From assembly GCF_028867965.1 (NCBI RefSeq), contig NZ_JAPQNT010000002.1:346914-410913 (forward strand): DNA of 64,000 nt, in the 5' to 3' direction. A program made the translations under genes and the position numbers. The DNA comes from Flavobacterium sp. SUN046 (GTDB taxonomy: Bacteria; Bacteroidota; Bacteroidia; Flavobacteriales; Flavobacteriaceae). Under the pieces are notes generated by a model, which searched no databases, had not been told where the DNA came from, and was given only the letters and a program-made list of their open reading frames with translations. Positions 8,009 to 17,882 of the stretch are shown piece after piece (the stretch's first letter is position 1; the number at the start of each line of letters is the position of its first letter).

Positions 8009-9154
8009 TTAGTGTATGTTTATAAAAGTGTAAACTACAAAAAGTAGTAATACGATTGATATTAATATGATATTTATTAATAGTAATCCCATGCTCTTAA
8101 AGAAAGATATCGTTCTACTTTCTCCATAAAAGCGATGATGCGCAGGAAAGAAGTAGTAAAACATCCAAAGATATCCCACAAAATTTATTAAAGATTTCAC
8201 TACTTTGATAACTATAAAGTGATCGAAATAGCCAAGCAATTTATTTGTCAAAAATAGAATTAAAACTACTAACAATAAAAACGAGAAATAATGTAAAGTA
8301 AAAATGCCATGGTCAAAATAATACCACCTCTTTTTGTTGTGAAATAACCATAACACAAATGCAAATAGCGGCATGTAAATAAATAGTGTTTTCGGAAAAT
8401 TATGCTTTGCTTCTTCTGTAAATTTTTCCCAAAGTTCACTATTAGTGTATTTATCATTTAACGGAATAGTTTTTTTTGCCAACCAATATTCTATATCATC
8501 AATTTCATCGGGATTTACTTTTCTAATAGAGTCCATTTGAGCAATCGACTTATATCCTGAATTGAAAAGACTATTTGCTTTTTCAATATCTTTATCTTTT
8601 TTGGCTAATTGAATAAACTTCTTCAACGAGTCGGCTTCAACAGGTTTTAGAATTCCCTTGTTTTTTAACTCTTCAATTTTTAACTCTTCACTACTTGGTT
8701 TAGATTTATGAATGGAATCTAAAGCCAATGAATCTTTAATTTCTTCTTGTTTTACTTCATCTTCATAATTGTAATATTCATTTTTTGCTTTTCCATTTGA
8801 TTTATCGTTGATTTGTATAAAGTCAGATTTTTTGTCATTTGGAAAGATAGCAATTAAAAGAAAGGTAACGAAACTAATAAAAATATACAATCGAACAGGA
8901 GCCAAATAGGAAAGTCTCTTTCCAGATAAATACTCTTTTGTAAGCGATGCAGGACGTAATAATAGATTTTTTATTGTTTTCCAAAAAGCATTTTCATAAT
9001 GCGTTAAATCTTCAAAAAAATGGACAAATAAATGAAAAAAAGTTTTTCTAGTATCTGAATTCTCTTGACCACAATTAGAACAAAAACGATTTTCTACTAC
9101 ATAATTGCAGTTCAAACAAGTTTTGTCTTTGCGTAACTGATTTTTGTGTGCCAT
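8009..9154 (-). CDS. DUF3667 membrane protein with N-terminal zinc ribbon
   Basis: In this 381-residue protein the N-terminus holds two CxxC pairs (CLNC and CSNC, residues about 14-33), a zinc ribbon. The conserved DUF3667 block HFFEDLTHYENAFWKTIKNL, then the LSGKRLSYLAPVRLYIFISF region, follows. A charged central region (about residues 125-235) separates the first membrane segment from about four C-terminal segments. The family is common in Bacteroidota; its function is unknown. It lies directly upstream of, and in line with, the M28 peptidase gene. Confidence 0.85.
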   Translation of the reverse strand: MAHKNQLRKDKTCLNCNYVVENRFCSNCGQENSDTRKTFFHLFVHFFEDLTHYENAFWKTIKNLLLRPASLTKEYLSGKRLSYLAPVRLYIFISFVTFLLIAIFPNDKKSDFIQINDKSNGKAKNEYYNYEDEVKQEEIKDSLALDSIHKSKPSSEELKIEELKNKGILKPVEADSLKKFIQLAKKDKDIEKANSLFNSGYKSIAQMDSIRKVNPDEIDDIEYWLAKKTIPLNDKYTNSELWEKFTEEAKHNFPKTLFIYMPLFAFVLWLFHNKKRWYYFDHGIFTLHYFSFLLLVVLILFLTNKLLGYFDHFIVIKVVKSLINFVGYLWMFYYFFPAHHRFYGESRTISFFKSMGLLLINIILISIVLLLFVVYTFINIH

Positions 9155-9267
9155 ATATAATTATCAAAAAATATTCGAATGTAAATCTATTAAAAATATT
9201 TATTATTACTTTTATTTACTTCAATTAGTGACTAAATTTTATATTTGTTACAAATTAACTCCAACTT

Positions 9268-9723
9268 ATGCAATCTAAAGCTACAACACCCGATCAATAC
9301 ATAGACGAATTACCTGAAGATAGAAAAGCAGCAATGCAAAAACTTCGTGATGTTGTCAATCGAAATCTGCCTAAAGGATTAGAAGAAGTTATGAGTTATG
9401 GCATGTTGGGTTATGTTGTACCACATTCAATTTATCCGAAAGGATATCATTGTGATCCTAAATTGCCATTAGGTTTTTTTAATATTGCTTCTCAAAAGAA
9501 TTCTATTAATATTTATCACATGGTTCTTTATGCCAACAAAAATCTTCATGATTGGTTTGTTGCAGAATATCCTAAACATTGCAAATCTAAATTAGATATG
9601 GGAAAAAGTTGTGTTCGATTTAAAAAATTAGACGATATTCCTTATGATTTAATTGGCGAATTGATGACAAAAGTAAGTGTTGAAAAATATATTGAAATGT
9701 ATGAAAAACTATTAGAAAAATAA
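9268..9723 (+). CDS. DUF1801 domain protein
   Basis: The 151-residue protein is of the DUF1801 (YdhG-like, frataxin-like fold) family. The diagnostic features are the N-terminal TTPDQYIDELPEDRKAAMQKLR, the EVMSYGMLGYVVP segment and the later FFNIASQKNSINIYHM strand. Its biochemical role is not established. The stop codon abuts the ATG of the TauE/SafE gene without a gap, so the two are probably co-transcribed. A second, broken DUF1801 gene is present at 39.0-39.4 kb. Confidence 0.85.
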   Translation: MQSKATTPDQYIDELPEDRKAAMQKLRDVVNRNLPKGLEEVMSYGMLGYVVPHSIYPKGYHCDPKLPLGFFNIASQKNSINIYHMVLYANKNLHDWFVAEYPKHCKSKLDMGKSCVRFKKLDDIPYDLIGELMTKVSVEKYIEMYEKLLEK

Positions 9724-10527
9724 ATGGAAGTCAATCATATTATTGGAAATATACTTGCTGTTTTTGTTGGAATTACTTTAGGGCTAATTGGTAGTGGTGG
9801 TTCAATTCTATCAGTTCCTATTTTAGTTTATGTCATGAGTGTTGAGCCGACTTTGGCAACTGCCTATTCGCTTTTTATCGTTGGAACCACGGCATTATTT
9901 GGTGGAATTCAAAAGGCAAATCAAAAATTAGTTGATTTTAAAAAAGTAATTTTATTTGGTATTCCAACAATTTTGGCTGTATTTATTACTCGCAAAGTTA
10001 TTGTGCCAAATATTCCTGATGTTATATTTTCGACTTCATCATTTACATTGAATAAATCGGTTTTAATTATGATTGTATTTGCAATTGTAATGATTTCAGC
10101 ATCAATAAGAATGATAAAACCTGTGAAAGAGAATAATGTTATTGATGATTTTAAACTTAATTATTTTGCCATTTTTATTCAAGGATTATTTATAGGTTTA
10201 GTAGCAGGATTTGTTGGTTCAGGTGGCGGATTTCTTATTATTCCGGCGTTGTTATTTTTAGCTAAAACTCCAATGAAAATGGCTGTTGGAACTTCACTTT
10301 TTATTGTTTCAGCACAATCATTAATAGGATTTATTGGTGACATTCGTCCAGATCAAAGCATTGATTGGAATTTAATTTTAATATTCACTGCTTGTTCAAT
10401 AGTTGGTGTTTTTATTGGTAATTATTTTTCTAAAAAATTTTTGGGCGAAAAATTAAAAGTTGGTTTTGGTTGGTTTGTTCTAGCTATGGGAATTTATATT
10501 ATTATTAAAGAACTTTTTCTTACTTAA
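9724..10527 (+). CDS. TauE/SafE family sulfite/sulfur-anion exporter
   Basis: The 267-residue membrane protein has about seven to eight transmembrane helices. Two inverted half-repeats each begin with a Gly-rich motif (LGLIGSGGSILSVPIL near residue 19 and GFVGSGGGFLIIPALLFL near residue 161), the hallmark of TauE/SafE permeases. It likely exports sulfite or a related sulfur anion from the cytoplasm. The adjacent persulfide-dioxygenase/rhodanese gene would produce sulfite or thiosulfate, which supports this substrate by context. Confidence 0.88.
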   Translation: MEVNHIIGNILAVFVGITLGLIGSGGSILSVPILVYVMSVEPTLATAYSLFIVGTTALFGGIQKANQKLVDFKKVILFGIPTILAVFITRKVIVPNIPDVIFSTSSFTLNKSVLIMIVFAIVMISASIRMIKPVKENNVIDDFKLNYFAIFIQGLFIGLVAGFVGSGGGFLIIPALLFLAKTPMKMAVGTSLFIVSAQSLIGFIGDIRPDQSIDWNLILIFTACSIVGVFIGNYFSKKFLGEKLKVGFGWFVLAMGIYIIIKELFLT

Positions 10528-10676
10528 TATTGAATAATTAAAACTTTTTAATATGTTCCAATGAATTCATTTTTCATTTAATTAATAGATTTGAATAGTA
10601 TTATTTTGTTAAATTTGTAACAAAGGTTATTTCAAATTATAAGGAACGTAGTAATTTTACATAATTAATTTTAGGT

Positions 10677-12098
10677 ATGAAAATCGAACAAATATATACA
10701 GGTTGTTTAGCACAAGGCGCTTATTACATTGAAAGTAATGGTGAAGTTGCTATTATCGACCCATTAAGAGAAGTGCAACAATATATTGACAAAGCAAATA
10801 CTGCTAATGCAAAAATTAAATTCATTTTTGAAACTCATTTTCATGCTGATTTTGTTAGTGGTCATGTAACTTTAGCCCAAAAAACTGGAGCTCCTATTAT
10901 TTATGGTCCAAAAGCAAATCCGAGTTTTGAAGCACATATAGCCAAAGATGGAGAAGTTTTTCAGTTAGGCGAAATTACAATCACTTGTCTGCACACGCCT
11001 GGACATACTATGGAAAGTTCGTGTTATTTATTGAAAGATAAAACCGGTCAAGATTATGCCTTATTTAGCGGAGACACTTTGTTTTTGGGCGATGTTGGTC
11101 GACCAGATTTAGCGCAAAAAGCAGCTGATATTACTCAAGAACAATTAGCAGAAATTTTATATGATAGTTTACGTTCTAAAGTTATGACATTGGCAGATAA
11201 TGTGATTGTTTATCCGGCTCACGGTGCTGGAAGTGCTTGTGGTAAAAATTTAAGTAAAGAAACTATCGGAAGTATTGGCGACCAAAAAGCAACCAATTAT
11301 GCGTTGCGAGCCGATATGACAAAAGCAGAATTTGTTACTGAGGTTACCGACGGATTATTGCCGCCACCAGCATATTTTCCTATGAATGTGAAGTTGAATA
11401 AAGAAGGTTATGATGATGTTCAAAATGTAATTAATAGCGTTAAATCATTTGATGCTAAAACTTTTGAAGCTGTAGCAAATGAAACGAATGCTTTAATTTT
11501 AGATGTTCGTCATGAAAGTGATTTTGAAAAAGGACACATTCCAAATTCAATTTTTATTGGTATTCACGGACAATTTGCGCCTTGGGTTGGAGCTTTAATA
11601 CTAGATAATAAGCAACCAATTCTTTTAGTTACACCTTATGGTAAAGAAGAAGAAACTATAAAACGTTTGGCTAGAGTAGGCTATGACGCTACTTTAGGAT
11701 ATTTGAACGGCGGATTTGAAAGTTGGATAAATGCTGGATATGAATTTGATACCGTAACATCAGTTACCGCTCAAGATTTAGAAACTATCGTTAACGAAAA
11801 AACTGATGATAAAAATGTTTTAATTTTTGATGTAAGAAAACCCGGTGAATATGCAGCAGAACACATTTTAGATGTTCCTTCAACACCATTAGATTTCTTA
11901 AATGAGCATTTATCAGAATTTCCAAAAGAAGAAAATTTCTATTTGCATTGCGCAGGCGGTTATCGTTCAATGATTGCAGCGTCAATTTTAAAATCTCGTG
12001 GTTATCATAATGTTATAAATGTATTAGGTGGATTTTCTGCAATTAAAAACACCGAAATTAAAACATCAAGTTATGTTTGTCCATCAACTTTAAAATAA
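10677..12098 (+). CDS. Persulfide dioxygenase-like MBL hydrolase fused to two rhodanese domains
   Basis: This is a 473-residue fusion. Residues about 1-240 form a metallo-beta-lactamase fold of the persulfide dioxygenase (ETHE1/CstB-like) type with THFHADFVSGH, TPGHTMESS, FSGDTLFLGDVGRPD and YPAHGAGSACG. Residues about 255-360 are a first rhodanese domain whose active-site position reads TPYGKE, without a cysteine. Residues about 370-465 are a second rhodanese domain with the active loop CAGGYRS. It should oxidise low-molecular-weight persulfides (probably bacillithiol persulfide here) and transfer sulfane sulfur. It follows the TauE/SafE exporter. Confidence 0.9.
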   Translation: MKIEQIYTGCLAQGAYYIESNGEVAIIDPLREVQQYIDKANTANAKIKFIFETHFHADFVSGHVTLAQKTGAPIIYGPKANPSFEAHIAKDGEVFQLGEITITCLHTPGHTMESSCYLLKDKTGQDYALFSGDTLFLGDVGRPDLAQKAADITQEQLAEILYDSLRSKVMTLADNVIVYPAHGAGSACGKNLSKETIGSIGDQKATNYALRADMTKAEFVTEVTDGLLPPPAYFPMNVKLNKEGYDDVQNVINSVKSFDAKTFEAVANETNALILDVRHESDFEKGHIPNSIFIGIHGQFAPWVGALILDNKQPILLVTPYGKEEETIKRLARVGYDATLGYLNGGFESWINAGYEFDTVTSVTAQDLETIVNEKTDDKNVLIFDVRKPGEYAAEHILDVPSTPLDFLNEHLSEFPKEENFYLHCAGGYRSMIAASILKSRGYHNVINVLGGFSAIKNTEIKTSSYVCPSTLK

Positions 12099-12189
12099 AT
12101 ACAATTAAGATAAAATTAAGAGCTAAAAATAAATAAATTTATATATTTGAATTATATATTAAAATTAAATAATTAAAAACAATAAAAAA

Positions 12190-12366
12190 ATGAAAAAAGT
12201 AGTTTCAATGTTAGCAGTAGTTGCATTCTTATTTTCAATGAATGTAAATGCACAAGAAGTGGCAAAAGACAAAAAAGATAAAAAAGCAAAAACAGAAAAA
12301 ACCTGTTCTAAAGATAAAAAAGGTTCTTGTTGTGCAGGAAAAAAAATGGAAGAGAAAAAATCTTAA
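12190..12366 (+). CDS. Short secreted Lys/Cys-rich protein
   Basis: This 58-residue ORF starts at ATG 12190 and ends at TAA 12364-12366. It encodes a clear signal peptide (MKKVVSMLAVVAFLFSMNVNAQ) and a mature part of about 36 residues dominated by Lys, Glu and Asp, with three cysteines in TCSKDKKGSCCAGKK. It is preceded by an AT-rich leader and followed by a strong terminator. Metal or sulfur binding is conceivable but unproven. The context after the sulfur-oxidation gene is suggestive only. Confidence 0.7.
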   Translation: MKKVVSMLAVVAFLFSMNVNAQEVAKDKKDKKAKTEKTCSKDKKGSCCAGKKMEEKKS

Positions 12367-12390
12367 TTTTGATTTAAGTTTTATAATTAA

Positions 12391-12418
12391 AAAGTGTTTG
12401 AGAAATCAAACACTTTTT
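12391..12418 (+). terminator. Rho-independent terminator after the 58-residue ORF
   Basis: The stem AAGTGTTTGA / TCAAACACTT with a GAAA loop is followed by a T run. Confidence 0.9.
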
Positions 12419-12430
12419 TTAATTTAAAAT

Positions 12431-12472
12431 ACTAAAAAACCCTTCTCAAGAAATTGAGAAGGGTTTTTTAGT
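12431..12472. terminator. Bidirectional terminator between convergent genes
   Basis: The long perfect inverted repeat ACTAAAAAACCCTTCTCAA / TTGAGAAGGGTTTTTTAGT has a GAAA loop. A-tract and T-tract flanks make it work in both directions, chiefly for the M4 protease gene on the minus strand. Confidence 0.9.
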
Positions 12473-12488
12473 AAACAGAATATAACAA

Positions 12489-15398
12489 CTATTCAATAAT
12501 AATTTTTTTGGTTGAAGTTTTACCGTCAGAAGAAATATTTAATAAATAAACTCCTTTTTGAAGTGAACCAAAATCAACTTCTTGATTAAATATTGGATTT
12601 GAATTTTTATAGATGTTAGAAAAACATTTTCGACCTCTAATATCAAATAAATCCATTTTAACATCATCTGAACTAGACAATTGAACTGTAATTAATCCAT
12701 TACTTGGGTTTGGTGAGATGTTAAATAAACTAAATGCATTTTGTTGATTAGATAAAACAAATGATCCAGTTACTACAAAGTTATCAATAAGAACTCCTTC
12801 ATTTTGAACTCCAGGATCAGAATTAAAATTAAATCTAAAAACAATATTAGATTGTGGTGTAGTTCCACCATAACCAAAGTCGGGCATACTCCACATGTAC
12901 TGTGTTTTTGTAGCATTTGTTCCTGTCCATTGTGCACCAACACAACTTTCACAGTTAGTAGCATTTGGTACATTAGCACTATTGTACCATGTTGTTGTGG
13001 TACTAGAATTACCTAAAATATTCCATGTTGTTCCTCCATTTGTAGTATATTCTACATTAATGTAATCATAGTCTGCTTCTAGATCATAAGCCATATCAAA
13101 TTTTATAATCGGATTTTGATATTGAGATAAATCATAACATTGTGAAACTAAATAAGATGTAGTACTATCGGGATATAAACCTGAAAGATTTGTGCCGTAA
13201 ACTTTAGAATTTCCAGCAGCAACATTGTCTAAAATTGTTCCAGCTGCATTTCCTCTTTGCCACAGTAAATTAGTGTTACTTTTTTCAATAGAAATTAAAT
13301 TATCAGAAGTTGCTTCAAAGGTATTGATTGTATTTACAACTCCGTTATCATTTACCAATAGCAAACTAGTTTTGGTATTGTTAGCACTATTACCATCACT
13401 TGTAGTATTTATGTTGAATGTAATTGTATGCGTTCCTCTTGAAAGCGCTCCAATAGTGAGCGGATAATCAAATGTTTGACATGCACTAATATTTCCTGTC
13501 CAATTAAAGTTTGTTGCAGCACCACCATCAATACTATAAGAAATTGTAGCTGAAGTAATAGCATTAGTACCAGTATTTTCTAGAGTAAGTGTTGGATTAT
13601 TAGAAGCTCCACAGGCTACAATCATTGGTTGAATAACTTTTTTCAAAGCAATATCGGTAGCGTATCCAACATATTGATTTCCAACATTAACGGCATACCA
13701 GGCGTTAGTGACAGCAATAACTTCGGCACTTGAACCACAATACAAGCTATTGGCTACTTCAAGAGTTGCATTTCTCATATCTAAATAAGTTGCATTTGGA
13801 GTTAGATAATCTCTTTCAGCATAATAAGTAATTTGTGCCGATTTGGTCATTCCAATTCCAGTAACCGAATAAGTATATGGAGTTGGTGCATTGTTAGTTC
13901 CTGATTTTCCGACTGTAAGAATGTAAAACCAATGATTTAAAACACCACTATTATTGTGAACTCCACATTGATCGTTAGTAGAAGACGGAGTACATGTACC
14001 TTCGTCACCAGTTGTTGTCCAGTAAGTTCCTAAATAAGTATCTGGATTTCCATAAGTATTAGGACTACTCATACTTCTAAAAGGTGAACTTCCTAAATCT
14101 TCAGCAATTTTCCACACTCCAGTTCCAAACGTACCAGTTAATGAACCGGTTCGTCCGTAATGCTCTATACAAGCACCCCAAACATCTGAAAGGCCTTCAT
14201 TTATTGCTCCTGATTGATTTTGATAAGCTAGATTTGCAGTTGTAGAACAAATTCCATGACCAATTTCGTGACCACAAACATCAATTGATGTTAAAATTGA
14301 TACTGAAGTATTTCCGTCTCCATACGACATTACAGATCCATTCCAAAAAGCATTGACCAAGCTTGTATTTGCAACTTTACGGTAGTGAACATAACTTTTT
14401 AAAGCACTTCCATTACCATCGTAACTATCTCTATTGAAATTGTTTTTCCAAAAATCATAAGTCATTTCAGCACCCCAATGAGCATCTAAAGCTCCAATAT
14501 CTTTGTTAGCATTATTAAATTCTGCAGTTGTCCAATTGTTATCAATATCTGAAAAATTTGTTGTTGGATAACCAGTAGTTCTAGCACTATTAAAAGTCTG
14601 AACACCACCACCACGAGTATCATCTTGTAATACATATTTACCAGTAGTAGTTAACAAAGTGGTTTTTATTGGACGAACACCACTGTATTTTGTTGTATTT
14701 GCTGAACCAGTAACTGATGCTGCAACTACAACCGCTTGTGTAGTTTCATTAGTATTCGAGACTCTATCGTTGGCATGCTTTATAATAGGATTACTATAAA
14801 TAATTGCTCCAGAATGTGCATCAACATATATTTCATCTCTTGCTAATGGTTCTGTAGTATATATATCAAACTTGTATGCTAATTTTACTTCTCCAGTTTT
14901 TACTAAGGGTAAAATAACCAATTCACCTGTAGGTTTTTCATAATTTAATGCTGCTGCATCTTCTTTAGAATCCCAAAGATATGTAGCTCCATTTTTAGAA
15001 TTTAAAATAACATTTAATGCTTGATTATTAGTTAAAGTTGGAGCGATAGACAAACCATTTGTGTTATATGCTTCTCCATTAATCATGTACACTTCATTAT
15101 TTTGACTGTGTGTTATGATTACACCAAACTCTACTTTTAATCCTTTATAAAATTGTTGCAGGTGTTGGTGCGTTCTACCTGATTCATCGGTATTGGAATA
15201 AGTAGGAGCATAGTTAGTTGCTTTTTCTAATTTATTTTTAGATTTAAATTTTGCTATAGCTTCCGATGTAGATAAAGGAAATTCAAATCGAACTACAGTT
15301 TGTATAGGTTCTTTATCATTTATTTTTTTGTTAGTTTGACCAACAACTGGTTGTAAAAATAATAAAGAAAAACAAGCAGAAAGTGTAGTAATTCTCAT
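12489..15398 (-). CDS. Secreted M4 (thermolysin-like) metalloprotease with T9SS sorting domain
   Basis: This is a 969-residue exoprotease. The order is a signal peptide ending VVGQ (about residue 20), a fungalysin/thermolysin-type propeptide (about 35-200), and an M4 catalytic domain with HEIGH near residue 375 and the third zinc ligand in NEGLSDVWGA about 20 residues later. A CARDB-like beta domain (about 590-690), a MAM-like jelly roll (about 710-880) and a C-terminal type A sorting domain (about 895-969: FNISPNPSNGLITV ... KGVYLLNISSDGKTSTKKIIIE) follow. The sorting domain sends it through the type IX secretion system. It is a single-gene unit. Confidence 0.93.
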   Translation of the reverse strand: MRITTLSACFSLLFLQPVVGQTNKKINDKEPIQTVVRFEFPLSTSEAIAKFKSKNKLEKATNYAPTYSNTDESGRTHQHLQQFYKGLKVEFGVIITHSQNNEVYMINGEAYNTNGLSIAPTLTNNQALNVILNSKNGATYLWDSKEDAAALNYEKPTGELVILPLVKTGEVKLAYKFDIYTTEPLARDEIYVDAHSGAIIYSNPIIKHANDRVSNTNETTQAVVVAASVTGSANTTKYSGVRPIKTTLLTTTGKYVLQDDTRGGGVQTFNSARTTGYPTTNFSDIDNNWTTAEFNNANKDIGALDAHWGAEMTYDFWKNNFNRDSYDGNGSALKSYVHYRKVANTSLVNAFWNGSVMSYGDGNTSVSILTSIDVCGHEIGHGICSTTANLAYQNQSGAINEGLSDVWGACIEHYGRTGSLTGTFGTGVWKIAEDLGSSPFRSMSSPNTYGNPDTYLGTYWTTTGDEGTCTPSSTNDQCGVHNNSGVLNHWFYILTVGKSGTNNAPTPYTYSVTGIGMTKSAQITYYAERDYLTPNATYLDMRNATLEVANSLYCGSSAEVIAVTNAWYAVNVGNQYVGYATDIALKKVIQPMIVACGASNNPTLTLENTGTNAITSATISYSIDGGAATNFNWTGNISACQTFDYPLTIGALSRGTHTITFNINTTSDGNSANNTKTSLLLVNDNGVVNTINTFEATSDNLISIEKSNTNLLWQRGNAAGTILDNVAAGNSKVYGTNLSGLYPDSTTSYLVSQCYDLSQYQNPIIKFDMAYDLEADYDYINVEYTTNGGTTWNILGNSSTTTTWYNSANVPNATNCESCVGAQWTGTNATKTQYMWSMPDFGYGGTTPQSNIVFRFNFNSDPGVQNEGVLIDNFVVTGSFVLSNQQNAFSLFNISPNPSNGLITVQLSSSDDVKMDLFDIRGRKCFSNIYKNSNPIFNQEVDFGSLQKGVYLLNISSDGKTSTKKIIIE

Positions 15399-15508
15399 AA
15401 TAGGTATTTTTTGGTTTATTAAGCAAATATAAACAAATTAGAATGTTCTCAAAATAGATGGTATTATTTTAAGAATTATTTGCAATATTACGTAAGGTTA
15501 TAGTAAGT

Positions 15509-16120
15509 TTAAATTTGTTTTTTCTTAAAATCTTCAATTTTTTTTAATTGATGTTTATAGACTACAACAGTGTTTCCTGAAAAGTCAGAAATACTTCTTT
15601 TTCTGGAATTTGTTAGAAAAAGTATCAGACTTGTGAATAAAAAAATGTAGGTTAAACCCAATTGACTGTAAAACATTTTCGGATTCAGACTGCTAATATA
15701 ATTAGATTGTTCCATAAATTTTGCGCTATTATAAAAATCTGCATCTGCACGAGTAACAGCAATTACATTAGTAACTAAAGCAGTTAAAGCTAGAACTAAT
15801 GAAGGCAAATTTCTTAAAAATGCATCTTTATAATTAATTGCTGTTCCGTCAATTTTGAGTATTTGCATATTCATTAGTAATTTTCCTGGAGTTGCACCAT
15901 ATTTTACAGGTAAATAAATGTAATAAAACAATGAAATTAAGTTAGTTAAAGGAAGTGTTATGTAAAAATTAGTGAGATTGACACTATTTAATATTGCTGA
16001 AATCACTATCAAAGGTGTTAAGAATAATCCGTCTAGGAGTAGTGCGGCAAAGCGATGGCCAAAGCTTCCATAAAGGTTTTTAAAAGATTCGTTAAATGGT
16101 GTTGGTAAAGGTTCGTTCAT
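15509..16120 (-). CDS. RDD family membrane protein
   Basis: The 203-residue protein begins its RDD domain with FGHRFAALLLDGLFLTPL (the RDD-type Arg and Asp are visible) and has about four hydrophobic segments. The internal YGATPGKLLMNMQILKIDG stretch is diagnostic of RDD proteins. Some relatives act as ion exchangers, but the role here is unknown. It starts 7 bp after the stop of the small secreted OB-like protein and is likely co-transcribed with it. Confidence 0.85.
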   Translation of the reverse strand: MNEPLPTPFNESFKNLYGSFGHRFAALLLDGLFLTPLIVISAILNSVNLTNFYITLPLTNLISLFYYIYLPVKYGATPGKLLMNMQILKIDGTAINYKDAFLRNLPSLVLALTALVTNVIAVTRADADFYNSAKFMEQSNYISSLNPKMFYSQLGLTYIFLFTSLILFLTNSRKRSISDFSGNTVVVYKHQLKKIEDFKKKQI

Positions 16121-16127
16121 TTTGGTT

Positions 16128-16481
16128 TTAATTTATTATTGTAATGTCTTTTTCTCGTTTAATTATGAATTCTGGTTTTCCTTTGTACATTTTTACAGTT
16201 GCAGTTACACAAATTGTTTTTCCGAGTAGAAACTGCATTGGATTGTAACTAAAATTTTTCAAATGTTTTTCTTTAATTATAATAGTAAATTTATTATCAG
16301 GATACGCTTTTTCACCAAAATTTAAAAATGTAATATAGTTGTGGTGCGATTTGAATGTTGTAGTAACTCTTTCACAAATGGTTATTTCTTGTCCTTCATA
16401 TTTTGCTATACTGTCAAGAATTATTTTTTCTTGCGAGTAGGTTAGTGGTGATAATAACAGAAATAAAAACCATTTTTTCAT
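16128..16481 (-). CDS. Secreted OB-fold-like protein (paralog 1)
   Basis: The 117-residue protein has a signal peptide ending TYSQ and a beta-rich mature part. The pattern YEGQEITICERV, then TFLNFGEKAYPDNKFTIII and FLLGKTICVTATVKMYKGKPEFIIK, is that of OB-fold domains attached to some nucleases and nucleic-acid-binding proteins. It is clearly a paralog of the protein encoded at 17883-18236, with which it shares the same motif order and length. The ligand is unknown. Confidence 0.7.
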   Translation of the reverse strand: MKKWFLFLLLSPLTYSQEKIILDSIAKYEGQEITICERVTTTFKSHHNYITFLNFGEKAYPDNKFTIIIKEKHLKNFSYNPMQFLLGKTICVTATVKMYKGKPEFIIKREKDITIIN

Positions 16482-16593
16482 TTAGTAAAGTTATTAAACT
16501 TATTTGTAAAATCAAGACTTTAGAAATTTTCATCTAATTTTTAATGGTTGTATATTATTGATACTCAAATTTATTGTTTTATTAATTAGAATT

Positions 16594-16632
16594 AAAAAAA
16601 TAAACCACATAAAACTATGTAATATGTGGTTT
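16594..16632 (-). terminator. Terminator of the alcohol dehydrogenase gene
   Basis: On the minus strand AAACCACATA / TATGTGGTTT forms a stem, followed by a T run (A run at 16594-16600 on the plus strand). Confidence 0.8.
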
Positions 16633-16672
16633 AAAATTAGCTATTTATTAAAATTAACTTAGAATAACTTTT

Positions 16673-17725
16673 TTATAAAGTAGTCATGTCAATTACAAAA
16701 CGGTATTTAACATCGCTGTTTATCATTCGTTCATACGCTTCGTTAATATCTTGCATTTTGATGATTTCAATTTCAGATACAATATTGTTTGCACCACAAA
16801 AATCTAACATTTCTTGGGTTTCTGCAATTCCGCCAATTAATGATCCAGCAACTGATTTTCTGCCTAGAATCATAGGAACAGAATTTAAAAACGGATCTAA
16901 CGGACCTAAATAACCAACTAAAACTAATGTTCCGCTAACTGCTAATGCAGCTACATACGGATTAATGTCATGAATAGTTGGAACGGTATCAATGATTAAA
17001 TCAAATTTTCCTGAAACGGTTGCCATTTGGTTTTCGTCTGTTGAAATAATTACAGTATCTGCACCTAAATCTTTAGCATCTTGAACTTTATCTAAAGTTC
17101 TAGAAAACAAAGTTACTTCGGCACCCAACCCTTTAGCTAGTTTTATAGCCATGTGTCCTAAACCACCCAAACCTACAACGGCAACTTTACTGCCTTTTCC
17201 AACATTCCAATGTTTTAATGGCGACCAAGTTGTTATTCCGGCACAAAGTAACGGAGCAACAGCAGCTAAATTTAAATTAGTTGGTATTGTTAACACAAAA
17301 TGTTCGTCAACAACAATTTTTTCAGAATAACCTCCAAATGTGTGACCACCTATATATTGATCGGCACCATTATAGGTTCCAACCCAACCATTAGAACAAT
17401 ATTGCTCTAAATCGTTCTTGCAACTGTCGCAAGTGCTGCATGAGCCAACCAAGCACCCAACACCAGCTAAATCACCAACTTTTAGTTTGGTTACTTCGCT
17501 TCCTATTTTGGTAACTCTTCCTACAATTTCATGACCAGGCACAGATGGATATAATGTTCCGCCCCAATCATTGCGTGCAGTATGCAAATCAGAATGACAA
17601 ACGCCACAATACAAAATTTCAATTTCAATATCGGTTGCAGTAACTTCACGTCGGTTGATATTTAATTCTTTTAAATCGGCAGTAGCTGCTTCTGTGCCGA
17701 ATGCTTTCACTAGAGTTGTGTTCAT
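16673..17725 (-). CDS. Zinc-dependent NAD(P) alcohol dehydrogenase (YahK/cinnamyl-alcohol type)
   Basis: The 350-residue medium-chain dehydrogenase shows CGVCHSDLH (catalytic zinc Cys) and PGHEIVGRV (His-Glu). Its structural zinc cluster is GSCSTCDSCKNDLEQYC and its Rossmann motif is VVGLGGLGHMAIKLAKGLGA near residue 185. It belongs to the YahK/CAD-like group that reduces aldehydes with broad specificity. It is cytoplasmic. It stands between two paralogous secreted OB-like genes, with separate promoters likely. Confidence 0.9.
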   Translation of the reverse strand: MNTTLVKAFGTEAATADLKELNINRREVTATDIEIEILYCGVCHSDLHTARNDWGGTLYPSVPGHEIVGRVTKIGSEVTKLKVGDLAGVGCLVGSCSTCDSCKNDLEQYCSNGWVGTYNGADQYIGGHTFGGYSEKIVVDEHFVLTIPTNLNLAAVAPLLCAGITTWSPLKHWNVGKGSKVAVVGLGGLGHMAIKLAKGLGAEVTLFSRTLDKVQDAKDLGADTVIISTDENQMATVSGKFDLIIDTVPTIHDINPYVAALAVSGTLVLVGYLGPLDPFLNSVPMILGRKSVAGSLIGGIAETQEMLDFCGANNIVSEIEIIKMQDINEAYERMINSDVKYRFVIDMTTL

Positions 17726-17882
17726 AATTTGTTATTTTTCAGAGTATTAAATATTTTTTTTGAAAGTTTTAAAATAATTTTTAATCCTAAAACTGACGAT
17801 ATAAAGTTAATCAAAGATTGTTATTTGTTACCTAAGTTTAATTATTTAACTTTTATTTAATTTGACCGTACTTTTATGTTTA

